DNA from: Leguminivora glycinivorella
Taxonomy: Eukaryota; Arthropoda; Insecta; Lepidoptera; Tortricidae
Reading direction: 5' to 3'
Assembly (NCBI RefSeq): GCF_023078275.1
Contig: NC_062987.1
Span: forward strand, 19,825,772 to 19,889,771
DNA: 64,000 nt
Shown here: in pieces, positions 46,700-57,160 of the stretch
Numbering within the stretch: position 1 is the first letter of the stretch
Layout of the letters: each line of letters opens with the position of its first letter
Made by a program: the position numbers and the translations under genes
Notes under the pieces: model-generated
What the model was told of the DNA's origin: nothing
The model's database searches: none
Seen by the model: only the letters and a program-made list of their open reading frames with translations

Positions 46700-47294
46700 G
46701 TCAAATTAATTATTTTGTTGAATATTGTTTATTATCCGCGGAGTTCATTTATATTGGTTAATATGGCTGTACTGAGCGGCGCCGAGGCGCGTCCATCCCT
46801 TTTTGCCTAGTTAACAATGCGATATGCTATCCCTTTCACGTAAACGACTAGGTATGGGGCCATGTTAGTTTATGTCTGTTGCGGGAACTTCGTACTACCG
46901 ATACCGTTCGTACCCTGTGCTACCATTTTATGAAATATAAAAGAAAGCAGATTTGTAATTGTGAATAATTATCTAGAATCTGTAGAGTCTGTAGTGTTAT
47001 TTAGTTGATTGATTAGTTTAGAATATTTAGTTGGTAATTTAACTTAGTAAACGTAAGTAAAAATGCACAGTTTAGTTATTAGTTACTAAAATGATTTTTA
47101 TTGAGGTGCTATCACAATCATCATCCTCCTTGCGTTATCCCGGCATCGGCATTCGCCACGGCTCATGGGAGCCTGGGGTCCGCTTTGGAAACTAATCCCA
47201 AGATTTGGCGTAGGCACTAGTTTTATGAAAGCGACTGCCATCTGACCTTCCAACCCGAAGGGTAACTAGGCCTTATTATAATTTAATTATAATA

Positions 47295-47558
47295 CAGTAT
47301 GTAAACTAACGAAAACCATTTACTGTAACCCGTAAATGTCCAGGTGATACTGAGAAATTTTTACTATGGGATCAACCCCGAAATCACGAAAATATCTTCT
47401 GACAGTTTCATAGGTAGTTTTATTTTATAGTAAGTATTTCCTATCGCAGAGTAATTTTTTATTTCGCGTTTTGGGTGTTGGTCCCATAGTAAAAGTTTCT
47501 CAGTATCACCTGGACATTTACGGGTTACAGTAAATGGTTTTCGTTAGTTTACATACTG
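47295..47558. mobile_element. TA-flanked foldback MITE inside P-like copy 2
   Basis: 264 bp with inverted arms of about 85 bp, starting CAGTATGTAAACTAACG and ending CGTTAGTTTACATACTG, flanked by TA. A TA duplication and CAGT end suggest a Tc1/mariner-type MITE. Confidence 0.82.
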
Positions 47559-47945
47559 TATTATAATTTGTTGCAAAACAAATTCACCACAGTACTGGTA
47601 CCGGTACCATTGTCTATAATAGACATGTCCCATTCCCATCCCTGCTGATAATCGTAAAGGCGCGCCATTATTTGAAACGACCAATGGCAGCACCGTGTGC
47701 GCCCGCCTCGCCCCGCAAGGATTGGTGATTTGCGTCTCGAACAATATCGCTTGCATTAGGCTTCTAGTGGGGTGTTCTGTGTTTCTAAAGGTCGAAACCT
47801 CAAAATTTGCAGAACAGTTAATACTTTTATGCGGTTTTTTAGACTTTGTATTAACTATTAAACAAATTTAATTTAATAACTTTAATCTCTGGTTTTATAA
47901 AACTAACATTTACACAATCTGTAGTTAGTAGTTATCTCTATCTAC

Positions 47946-48103
47946 TGTTGGCAACACCACCGCCTCTCCACGCTCCACGCTGCATCGGGGATTCCCCACT
48001 AAATGTTTCTATACCTACTGAATGTTTATCGAATTGAAATGTACGTTATTGTTATTGAAACGTTACAAATCACGAAAAACCGTTATTGTCGTATTATTTG
48101 TTC
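47946..48103 (-). repeat. Right arm of the 2.8-kb-spaced inverted repeat
   Basis: CCGCCTCTCCACGCTCCACG to TCGTATTATTTGTTC, complement of 45256-45412. Between the arms lie a dispersed repeat and P-like copy 2. Confidence 0.8.
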
Positions 48104-48189
48104 CGATTTTCGAAGGCTGGCACGTTTGTTCTCACTGTATGCCTCCACTTCGGCCGATCTTGTGCCGAAGTCTCCCAGTGCGATGGTTC

Positions 48190-48465
48190 AATGTCACAAA
48201 CATCTCCGTGTGTGACGCTTAAGCACATCTTTGTAGCGCTTTGTTCCTTTCTATATCTGTGGCCTCTTTTCCTCGGTTCCTCATGGCTGAGGGTCGCGAC
48301 GCGACATTATGCACCAAAGCTCTCCACTCCGCACGGTCTTCTGCAGTCCTCATAATAGACGCCTGTGTTAATCCCTGGCAGGCCTTCTTAACGCTGTCCA
48401 CCCAGCGGCTCGGTGGATGGCCACTTCCCCGTCCTCCATCCACCCTGCCTTCTATTCTGTGGTAG
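48190..48465 (-). pseudogene. LINE C-terminal fragment
   Basis: Minus strand reads GHPPSRWVDSVKKACQ then RAEWRALVHNVASRP, the RW.D ... W..L C-terminal pattern of RTE-like LINEs. Confidence 0.72.
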
Positions 48466-49015
48466 GAACGTAGAAAGCAAGTAAACTCATTATTTATGTA
48501 ACTTTATGTGCCCCTAGCGTAACCATGACCCTTTTACAGCCCAACATTGAGTAAACAATGCATTTTCCATTAAAAATAATTTGTAGTATATTCGAGAAAA
48601 ATTCAATTTACTTTAAAATTAACTTTACAAACGGAGGGCCGACTTCGATGAATTTTTCATTGGACTTTATTACCTGCGTAAAATTATTTATAATGCAGTT
48701 TGTATATTTTTGCATATGAAAGAATTCCTTTTGTATACCAATCACAATCAGTCATTTTGTTACGAGTCTGAAACACTCGCCAGTGCGTGAAGGCCCTTCG
48801 GAGTCATTATTGGTTCCTTTGCAACAGCGCGGAATTCTCCATACAAACTTCCACCCCTCATTTTTGGGAAGTGGGGGTCAGAAAGAGACTAAAAATTGCC
48901 TTTGTCATTCTCCATCCCTTCAATTTTCTCCACTTAAATCAATTCGTCGCTCCCTTTTGCCGTGAAATGCGGACAAACAAACAGACACACACACTTTCCC
49001 ATTCATAATATTAAG

Positions 49016-49146
49016 TCATCATCATCCTCCTTGCGTTATCCCGGCATTTTTGCCACGGCTCATGGAAGCCTGGGGTCCGCTTTTACAACTAATCCCAAGA
49101 TTTGGCGTAGGCACTAGTTTTTACGGAAGCGACTGCCATCTGACCT
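49016..49146 (-). mobile_element. SINE-B fragment
   Basis: Starts CATCATCATCCTCCTTGCGT and ends ACTGCCATCTGACC on the plus strand. Confidence 0.72.
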
Positions 49147-49149
49147 ATA

Positions 49150-51400
49150 AAATGTATCGTCGCTGCGCGTGCAAATTTCGCTATGTGTTTTTAACCTACT
49201 TTACAGGAGAAACAAAAAACTGTTTATTTCGGCAATTATTGAACATAAATAAATCAATATTTTTATGGCATAAGTATTTTCACTTTTGCATACATTAAGA
49301 AATAACTTGAAATTTTATTTCAGTTATTTTAAGGTTAAAAAAATATTTTTTCATAAATATGTTACATAGCGATTATAATTTGAGTCATAAAAAACCGGTA
49401 TGTGTCTTACAATCACTTAACTAGATTTTATTCTTAAGGAACAAAATACAATTTGTGCACTTTATCGTCACATGGTTATTTAATCATATGATTTGAATTA
49501 ACTATGTTGTTGTTTATTTGTAATTTAGCAATTCATTTTCGAATTAATTATTTCAGAAAAAACACGATTTAATACTATAAGCTTAATACACAATACTATA
49601 ATAAAAAACTCGATTAAATATTACTACCAATATATTACAACCACAGAACTTAATTTTGATAGAAGAAACAAATTCATATATTTGTAGAGGGGCCGAGCGT
49701 GTCAAATTTTGTACTGAAGTTGATTCTTGCCTGTAATTTTAAATATGTCTCAGGCTCTTGATTGTTCATAATTTTTGTGTTGTTGCAATTGAATATCACG
49801 TAACGAGGCATTTTTTATGTTTTGGTTGACTTCAACTTACAAAAATTGACGCCCGAAAGCTGCAAGCTGCGAGTAAAGACGGACAACTCAGTGGATTTCA
49901 CTGAGTTCATTTGACACGCTAAATAGATACGTTTGCTTGATCTATGGTATATATGACATCTGTGATTACAACTATAATAATATATTTTTTCCATTAATTT
50001 TTATGAATGGAGGTTATTTCAGTTACAAAGTTGCTCAATGTGATATTATGTAAACATTTATGTATTGAATAAGATTTCATTATACATTTTTTACTTGAAA
50101 AAACTGGATAATGCTAGTCTGGCTCGAACACCGAAGGTTACGTGTATATTTTACTATTTTTTTTCCTCACAACTATATTAATAATCATGTATGGTGTAAT
50201 ACGATTTATTTTCCAAATTTCATAGTTTAGGTCAACCGGAAGTACCCTATTAATTTTGACTTCCTTGAGAGTGTAGATTTTTTTTCAACTCAATTAACCT
50301 ATGTTGTATTTACTTAGAAATAAGGTTTTTTTACAGCTTCAAGGAACGGTGCAGTACACTTGAGTATAGGGTTTTTCCGAAATAAAGAATATTGACAAAT
50401 TGATAAACGGATTGACAAGAAAGTACATAATTGTATAAGGGTTCCATTTTTCTTTTTTGATCCGAAAACGATAAACAATCTTTGTCGCTCAAAACTTTGT
50501 GTGATTTCTTAAGTCAGTTTTTTTTCATTTATTAAACATTTTATTTTCATTTATTTATTTTAAAATGTTTCCAGAAAGGATAGATAGATCTTATCACACA
50601 AAATTTCATACAAAACGATGTCTTACCAATGCAAAGTTAAATCACTTGCTATTTTTTTGAGTTACTTAGCATAACTTTATCGTATTTCGATAGTTTGTAA
50701 TATACGTTTACACGCACTGAAACCTACACGAAATTTGTCAGTATACTAAACACTAATAAATTTCTGACAGTTAATCTTAAAAATCAATTTGAAATGATTT
50801 ATTTTTAACAAATATTAAAAAATAACTATTCGGTCAGAGTGAGTACTTTCAGACATAGTCTCAATAAAAAGGGAAACTACACTCTCTGTCTCATTTATAG
50901 AGGTTATACTTGACTACAAACCCACCTACCTTACACCATTTAAACAAGTTTTAAGAGAGTAGGCTAGGGTTTTATAAGAAAAGCCTGCTATGTGACGCAA
51001 AACACACGATCTGGAAACATTCACGATTTCTACAAATAGTACAAAATTATTGCTGTGTATGAGATTGTACAAATCTTTCCCTTTATATCGCACGTGGAAT
51101 TATTCACTGTCTTGATGGCGTCTTGGTAGCTCAATTTGAAGAGCTCTGAGCGATCCGGTAGTCGTTTGTCAGGATCGTAGCAAATGGAAATCCGCAATCT
51201 CTGCCTACCCCTTTGGGACACAGGCGTGCATATGTGTATGCACCATTTGCAAACGTGTCAGCTTGATACAGCGTGGTATGTAATTAATTATATAGCTAAT
51301 GGATAAGACGGCGATGGCGCTGAATTCGCGCAAACACGTCTTATGGAATGATTTAGATTATTACTGTGCTACATTTTACTAGATACTACTACTACTTAAG
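49150..51400. other. AT-rich intron sequence without visible repeats
   Basis: About 2.2 kb inside opsin intron 1 with no terminal repeats or family matches to the rest of the window except a possible dispersed repeat at 51105-51245 (GGATTTCCATTTG complement). Confidence 0.5.
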
Positions 51401-51560
51401 TAGAATAGAATAGAATAGAAAAAAACATTTATTTAACGCCACAACAAAGTACAAATAAAACAGAAGTCATGCAAACAAAATCATTAGACGCTAAAATAGG
51501 ACCCCCACTCAGCATAATGCCGCGGACATCCGCAGCGCTGGTTTTCTGCGGGGACCTGAC
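51400..51560 (-). repeat. LINE-like 3' end with AGAAT tail
   Basis: (TAGAA)n at 51401-51420 then CATTTATTTAACGCCACAAC; a similar reversed tail (ACATAG)n with GGCTTTATTTAATATCAC is at 62078-62125. Confidence 0.55.
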
Positions 51561-51652
51561 TTACACTAGGCTAAATGTAATAGTAATGGTTAAGTAATAG
51601 ATTTTATTTTATTACTTGATACTGTTTAACTTACCAAAGGTATTTGCCGAAT

Positions 51653-52548
51653 GGTTCACCCTGTTGTGGCATAATTTTTTTATGAATAATTCTATTGTGC
51701 ATAATCAATTTAGTCATAATTGGCTTTGTGCATAAACTGCTATGGCATAGTCAAGTTTAGCATAATCTGTTTAGGCAGATTGTGATTTGTCCGAATATTC
51801 TTTGTACATAAATTTGGTGCTCCGAATCAATTTTACGCATAAATTTTATGTGCATAAACTTAGTGTTCCGATTTAATGTTTTGCCGAATTTATTTTGGCA
51901 TAACATCAGTATAGGTCGAATCTTACCATTATACAATACATTCCCCTTTCCACATTCCACTTTTTACTAGCGGTAATTTTCTATTGTGGTCGCAGTTCTA
52001 ACCTAACCTAACCCACTTTTCCCTAGTGGTGCTTTTCTGTTGTGGTCGCAGTTCTAACCTAACCTAACCCATTTTCTCTAGCGGTGCGTGTTTGTTGTGG
52101 TCGCAGTTCTAACCTAACCTAACCCATTTTCCCTAGCGGTGCGTGTTTGTTGTGGTCGCAGTTCTAACCTAACCTAACCCACTTTTCCCTAGCGGTGCTT
52201 TTCTGTAATAGTCGCAGCTCTAACCTAACCTAACCCTCTTTTCTGGAACAGTGAGTATCTGTAGAGTTCGCAATTCTAACCTACCTTAACGAAAAATGTA
52301 TGCGAAATAAGTTTCGGATAATGGGATGTATGCCAAAAATATTTATGCTCATCCAATTTCTTCCTAATGACACTCGGCCTCAATAATAGTAGGCCAATAT
52401 ATTTTCGGACAAAATAATATTCGAAATATCGTGAATGATACCAAACAATGTTTATGCTTCATTAACATTCGGCAAAAATCGATTATGCCACATGTGTTAT
52501 GACAAAAGCGTTTCGGACAAATTAAGTTATGCCACATAGAGGGAACCC
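51653..52548. mobile_element. Possible Mutator-like element with internal minisatellite
   Basis: 896 bp with imperfect ends GGTTCACCCTGTTGTGGCAT and complement of GGGTTCCCTCTATGTGGCAT, flanked by the 9-bp direct repeat TTGCCGAAT (51644-51652 and 52549-52557). Interior rich in GCATAA and GCCGAA words. 9-bp duplications are typical of Mutator-like elements. TGCCGAA is also an internal word of this repeat, so the duplication may be part of the element. Confidence 0.55.
51961..52290. repeat. 55-56-bp minisatellite with CCTAA repeats
   Basis: Six units anchored on GTCGCAGTTCTAACC at spacings of 56, 55, 55, 56 and 56 bp. Each of the first five holds AACCTAACCTAACCC, three units of CCTAA, the complement of the insect telomere repeat TTAGG. 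The last unit is decayed. Confidence 0.9.
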
Positions 52549-52578
52549 TTGCCGAATAAATCCTAATTTTACGGAAAC

Positions 52579-52800
52579 CATCATCATCTTCCTTGCGTTA
52601 GCCCGGCATTTGCCACGGTTCATGCGAGCCTGGGGTCAGCTTTGACAACTAATCCCAAGATTTGGCGTAGGCGCTAGTTTTTACGAAAGCGACTGCCATC
52701 TGACGTTCCAACCCGAAGGGTAACTAGGCCTTATTGGAATTAGTCCGGTTTCCTCACAATGCTTTCCTTCGCCGAAAAGCGACTGGCAAATATCAAATGC
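52579..52800 (-). mobile_element. SINE-B copy
   Basis: CATCATCATCTTCCTTGCGT to AAAGCGACTGGCAAATATC. Longer than most copies here. Confidence 0.75.
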
Positions 52801-53142
52801 AAGTAAAGGTAAAATTAAATAAGACCTTGTAAAATAAATTCTGACACGTATCATTCAATGGGAGGGTTACCATAAGCTGGGATTGACAGCTTTTCCATCC
52901 AAAATGTATGGCGGCTAACCTACTATCCTTCACTAAAAGCATTGCATAATAAATGTGAAATCGATACTAGCTTAGATTTGTAACAGAATTTCTGATTCCC
53001 ACTTGCTTTGACGCATCGTGAACGTTAATTATTGCACATGCACTAGCAGACTATATGAGTAAAGGAAAAAGTACTCTGGCATGGCGATAAAATGAAAATG
53101 GCCATCCAAAAAATCCATACTTAATATTATGAATGTACCGGA

Positions 53143-53696
53143 TTTTTTTTTATACTACGTCGGTGGCAAACAAGCGTACGGCCCGCCTGATGGAAAGCGG
53201 TCACCGTAACCTATGGACGCCTGCAACTCAAAGAGCGTCACATGCGCGTTGCCACCCCATTAGAAACTTGTACATTCCCTTTTGCTGTGTTAAATACACA
53301 GTAAAAAGGAGTGTACAAGTTCCAAGGAGGGTTCGGGTTACCGACGACTCAAAGGACAATAGACAGTACTAATTAGTTCCGTAGGTCCTCCCGTCATCAG
53401 CACACCGCACCCTCGTTGAGCTCTGGCAGCCTTACTCACCGGCAGGAACACAACACTATGAGTAGGGTCTAGTGCTATTTGGCTGCGGTCTTCTGTAAGG
53501 CGGAGGTACCACCCCAGTTGGGCTCTGCACGGGTAGCATGGTCGCGCGATAAATGATAAAACATCTGGCCGTCCCTATCGCGCTTACTAATAGTGCGCGA
53601 CCATAATTGCCTGCCTGCTCTAGATTCGAGCGAGATGATATCCGCTGTGCTGTGCCCTACCACACAAAACGGAATATAATTCGCTATGCCCTACCC
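53143..53696 (-). repeat. ~500-bp dispersed repeat C, interrupted
   Basis: Reverse orientation; interrupted at 53527-53617 by a small palindromic element. Confidence 0.8.
53527..53617. mobile_element. Small GGTCGCGCGATAA palindromic element inside repeat C
   Basis: ACGGGTAGCATGGTCGCGCG ... CGCGACCATAATTGCCTGC interrupts the ~500-bp repeat between CTGC and CTGCTCTAG. The same family begins at 63917 and runs off the window, and occurs at 29236-29299 and in part at 2086-2140. Confidence 0.72.
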
Positions 53697-53758
53697 CCTA
53701 CCCCCTACAATGGATGTCGCGGGTGCGAACCCCGGCTAGCACCACACACACACATACA

Positions 53759-53868
53759 TTTCACATTATCCGATCCGATATCGGATGTCGGAAGGATTTC
53801 AATAGAATAAATCCAAGATGGCGCCTGTAATGACATCCGATATCGGATCGGATAATGTGAAAACGCAC
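53759..53868. mobile_element. CCGATATCGG MITE, left end trimmed
   Basis: TTCACATTATCCGATCCGAT to GTGAAAACGCAC, followed by TTA. Truncated fragments also lie at 13096-13140 and 21055-21130. Confidence 0.8.
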
Positions 53869-53881
53869 TTACGCTACCGAG

Positions 53882-54118
53882 TAACTTACTTACTTACTTG
53901 GCTGGCGCGATAACCCAAAATGAGTTTTGGCCTCCATTTGCACGCCATTTGACTCGGTCTTGAGACGTATCGCGCCAGCTTTCGCCGACGCCGAGCTCAC
54001 GGAGGTCTACCTCCACTCTATCCGCCCAACGATATTTTGGGTGTCCAGCAGGACGGCGTCCAATTGGTCTCCCCAAGTAGGCCTTCTTGATTGTCCAATC
54101 TTCTCCCATTCTCTCAAG
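53882..54118 (-). pseudogene. LINE C-terminal fragment with AAGT tail
   Basis: Minus strand reads GRRPAGHPKYRWADRVEVDL then SWRDTSQDRVKWRA, ending in (AAGT)n at 53884-53900. A close relative is at 59703-59850. Confidence 0.8.
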
Positions 54119-54859
54119 GTAACTTAGCCCCCGCCAACTTTTTTTTTCAACACGTGATCAAGAGTTTCAGACGCTTGGTTTTTTTGCCAAGTCAAACATT
54201 TTTTTAACGATAAGTAATCGAATCCTATTTTATTTGATTTAAGTACTAAATTTAATGAAAGCAACTGAGACGATGCGCTTTGGTTTCACCTATTATATTT
54301 GCCTCGGCTACCAGTTTTTCAATTGCGGATCCTCCAACTGCCATCGTCTCTTTTAACGGGTAACGTGTTATTAAATATCAAATACTCTTGGTAGAGGTAC
54401 AGTTAAGCTGGATCAAAATTTAAGATGGCATTTTACTAATTTTGAAAAGGAGATTTTCCTCATTCAATTTGCTTAATCCAAGTTAAGCTTGGTAAGAAAT
54501 GTCGTAAGATTTTCACTAAATTGTAAAAATTCTTAGGAAAATACGTGCCAAATTTCTTGAATCAACCTACAGCCGGCTTAGGCAAAATAATAATCGCTGA
54601 CGCTAGACGCTGATCGAAACGCAATCTGGCTCTGTTGCGCCAATACGGAAGAGAGACAGAGATAGCTACCTACGATAACGCTATTTTCGTAATCGTTTGT
54701 GCATTTGGCTACGTACTCTGGTTATGCTGACGGTAGCCACTTATCTGGATTAAGCAAATTAGATTTCTTAAGATATCACAATTTTGTATGTGGACTAAAT
54801 TCGCTATTTCCAAATTAATTGCTAGATTGTGTCATAAAGAAGCAAAAAAAGAGCGTACA

Positions 54860-54995
54860 CCCATCTTAAAGGCCGGCAACGCACCTCCAACACCTCTGGT
54901 GTTTCGGGTGTCCATGGGTGGCGGTGATCGCTTACCATCAGGCGACCTGTCTGCTCGTTTGCCTCCTATCCCATAAAAAAAAAAAAATAATAATA
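54860..54995 (+). repeat. A-tailed retroposon 3' end
   Basis: GGCCGGCAACGCACCTCCAA to CTGCTCGTTTGCCTCCTATC then poly(A) and AAT repeats; a common moth SINE/LINE tail related to the end of repeat C. Confidence 0.6.
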
Positions 54996-55044
54996 ATAAT
55001 TTACGACGAGGAAGTTCATTGAATATTTATTGAAGCAAATGATT

Positions 55045-55195
55045 CTATTATAAATTTAAATATATATCATACACGAAAAAAAAACGACAGGGCCCACTGG
55101 CGGCCGAGCCGGGAATCAAACCCGGGTCCTCAGCTTACGCGGCTCAGTGGGCCCTGTCGTTTTTTCTTTCATGTATGATATCTATTTAAATTTAT
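55045..55195. repeat. Palindrome around a tRNA-like B box
   Basis: Arms ATATATCATACACGAAAAA ... CGACAGGGCCCACTG and complement enclose, on the minus strand, GGACCCGGGTTTGATTCCCG, a B-box-like pol III element. Confidence 0.65.
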
Positions 55196-55544
55196 AAATT
55201 ATATATAGTAGTGTGACTACTTGGGAAAAGAGAACAAATCGAAAAATATTCAATAAAATAATTTGATTTGTTCCCTAGTTCCCTGAGCATAACAAGGAAT
55301 TTTAAAGTATCAGAGCGTAGTGAGAAACTGAAATTGTTGCTATTTTGCGTGGAAATAATTTCGTAGAACGGGAATTATTCTTGTATAATTACAAACATAA
55401 CTACATGTTTCGCTCCGTTCAATGAAAATGCTCCTCGTTACGGAGCGAAACATGTCGAGCGATCTTCGTCAATTTTACGTGAGTTACCCGATTTTACATA
55501 TTAAATACGTATAATTACGATTTAAAACAATTGCTTCGACGATG

Positions 55545-55990
55545 GCGTTTGTCCTTAGCCAAGATTCCGAAAAGCAATACTCCAAGAATGGAACCCTGGT
55601 TGACTCCGGGGCGAGTATGGTTTTATGCAGCTGTTTTTTAAAGCAGCTATGTTGCACAACTTGCTTCCTCGTATCATTTCATGTGACCCCTAACTCGTTG
55701 AGTTGAAATCCCAATATATGTAGTTAATATTGGGATACCGGGGTGCATAGAAGAATGGCACAAACGCTCACGAAACGAAACGCTCGTAGATATCTATCTC
55801 TATCGATCTTGCGTATTAGCGTGACAGAGCCAGGTAACCTTTCGCGGCGTTTCGTTTTCGTTTCGCGTCGTAGAAATGCCATTCGGCTACGGGGCCAGAA
55901 ATCATTGTCTACTTGATCAAAGGGTTTTTTATATTCAAAGTACAATACGTATATATTCATGCCTTTGTTTAAGTTATATACGATCTTCGT
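55545..55990 (-). pseudogene. Second copy of the LINE reverse-transcriptase fragment, split by a MITE
   Basis: The part at 55900-55990 reads YVLYFEYKKPFDQVDN and the part at 55545-55736 reads GVNQGSILGVLLF. The MITE at 55746-55895 separates them. Together with 56441-56720 it marks a tandem duplication. Confidence 0.78.
55746..55895. mobile_element. AGCCGAATGGCA MITE splitting a LINE fragment
   Basis: Lies between the two halves of the reverse-transcriptase fragment 55545-55990. Right end GCCATTCGGCTACGGGGCC. Confidence 0.78.
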
Positions 55991-56019
55991 CGTCATCGGT
56001 ACGTCGTCATAGTCACTAC

Positions 56020-56098
56020 CGGGCCCTGCCCTTACCGGGAATCGAACCCAGGACCATCGGCTTTGCATTCACTACCCGACTAGGTACAGGAAAAACAT
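56020..56098 (-). mobile_element. tRNA-like SINE head
   Basis: On the minus strand GTCGGGTAGTGAATGC and GGTTCGATTCCCGGTAAGGG form A- and B-box-like parts related to SINE-A. Body not seen. Confidence 0.6.
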
Positions 56099-56292
56099 TA
56101 TCACATCACTAGTCTGTTAACAACTGTCAAGTGCCACCAAACGAGTTACTGATGTGTAGTCACGAGTAGCCATTGCCACGAGTTACTGATGTGTAGTCAT
56201 CACAGATATAAGGCCTCATTTGGTAGGCAAGAAGCCGATTTATAGTAGACTCAAAAACATTCTTAACGTAATAATATCCTATTTTTACATAC

Positions 56293-56440
56293 CTGCCGAT
56301 CCTTATACATCAGAAAGATGACCATCAGATTAAGGAATAACCCAAAGAACCCGATCAGGAACAACACGAAGGCCGACGCCACGTACCCCCACCTCAGCAT
56401 GAGGAGGGGGAACTCGTCGAACGGCTTGACCAGCGTGTCA
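56293..56440 (-). pseudogene. Truncated duplicate of opsin start exon
   Basis: Repeats the 3' part of the start exon from DTLVKPFDEF to MYKDRQ with three replacements (P to L, F to L, L to F) and no stop. The GTATGT donor and about 70 bp of flanking intron (to about 56223) are also duplicated. The first codons are missing. The open frame runs upstream into a LINE reverse-transcriptase fragment instead, with no acceptor seen. It is therefore most likely a dead exon made by a tandem duplication, not an alternative exon. Confidence 0.8.
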
Positions 56441-56720
56441 TGATTATCTATCATGGTTCCGAAAAGCAACGGTCCAAGTAATGAACCCTGGTTGACTCCG
56501 GAGCGAGTATAGATAGTTGTAAATGACAAAGCAGCTACGTTGCACAACTTTCTCACACCATTTCCTGTGACCCTAGTAGCTAGCAAAACCGCGGTGAAAA
56601 CTCAATATTACACAGCTAGGACAACAGAATATCATGATCTACTTGATCAAAGGCTTTTTTAAAGTCAAAGTATAACACGTCTACTCGTATTCCTTTTCTA
56701 AGAGATCTGCGATCGGATTA
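56441..56720 (-). pseudogene. LINE reverse-transcriptase fragment between opsin exon copies
   Basis: Minus strand reads VLYFDFKKAFDQVDHDILL (catalytic motif A) and GVNQGSLLGPLLF (motif around the second palm block). It joins directly to the duplicated opsin exon at 56440. Confidence 0.82.
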
Positions 56721-56872
56721 TCCAGGGTTAGCAAAATAGTTTCTACTGATAGCCGAGACCCGAAACTATGCTAGGAATCTCAGGGGTAAGGGACCGATTG
56801 GTGAATAAGAATCCGATTTATAGTAGACATAAAAGAATGCTTAACGTATTAATGTCCTATTTTTTTACATAC

Positions 56873-57043
56873 CTGCCGATCCTTATACATCAGCAAGATG
56901 ACCATCAGATTAAGGAAGAACCCAAAGAACCCAATCAGGAACAGCACGAAGGCCGACGCCACGTACCCCCACCTCGGCATGAGGAGGGGGAACTCATCGA
57001 AAGGCTTGACCAGCGTGTCATTCCAGTCGGGGTAGGTCGTCAT
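56873..57043 (-). CDS. Opsin (pteropsin-like) first coding exon
   Basis: Codes for 57 residues starting MTTYPDWNDT and ending LLMYKDRQ. Residues about 25-50 form one hydrophobic helix with the GFFGFFLNLMVI pattern of opsin transmembrane helix 1 (including its conserved Asn), preceded by a short extracellular N-terminus. The ATG at 57041-57043 is chosen over an in-frame GTG two codons upstream. The exon continues as 5' UTR to about 57088, where a pyrimidine-rich tract ending TTTCAG forms an acceptor, so a further upstream noncoding exon is expected. A CAG/GTATGT donor sits at 56872/56873 and leaves phase 0, which fits the exon at 31739-31898. Opsins are seven-helix receptors that bind retinal. 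A ciliary-type insect pteropsin is inferred from memory of the family, not from alignment. Another rhodopsin-like GPCR is the main alternative. Confidence 0.8.
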
Positions 57044-57160
57044 GGCCACAAGTCACTACACTACACGCCGCATCGCCACTTCACGTTTCTGAAACAATAA
57101 AAAAGAAATACATACTTATATAAGGTGTTACCAAATTAGTCAATGAAACCTATTCAGAAA

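Larger units (their letters stand above)
46431..47781 (+). mobile_element. P-element-like DNA transposon, family 1, copy 2
   Basis: 1351 bp, same ends as copy 1, target duplication TTTCTAAA (46423-46430 and 47782-47789). It shares the SINE-B at the same internal place (47111-47275), so that SINE entered before the two copies separated. After the SINE it differs: a 264-bp foldback MITE lies at 47295-47558 where copy 1 has other repeat DNA. Confidence 0.88.

Noticed and set aside
51961..52290. CRISPR-like array or a true telomere
   Set aside because: The units are whole-length tandem repeats without unique spacers, in a eukaryotic intron; CCTAA is only a small part of each unit.
56293..56440. 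A functional alternative opsin first exon
   Set aside because: No start codon, no acceptor and a junction with a LINE fragment.
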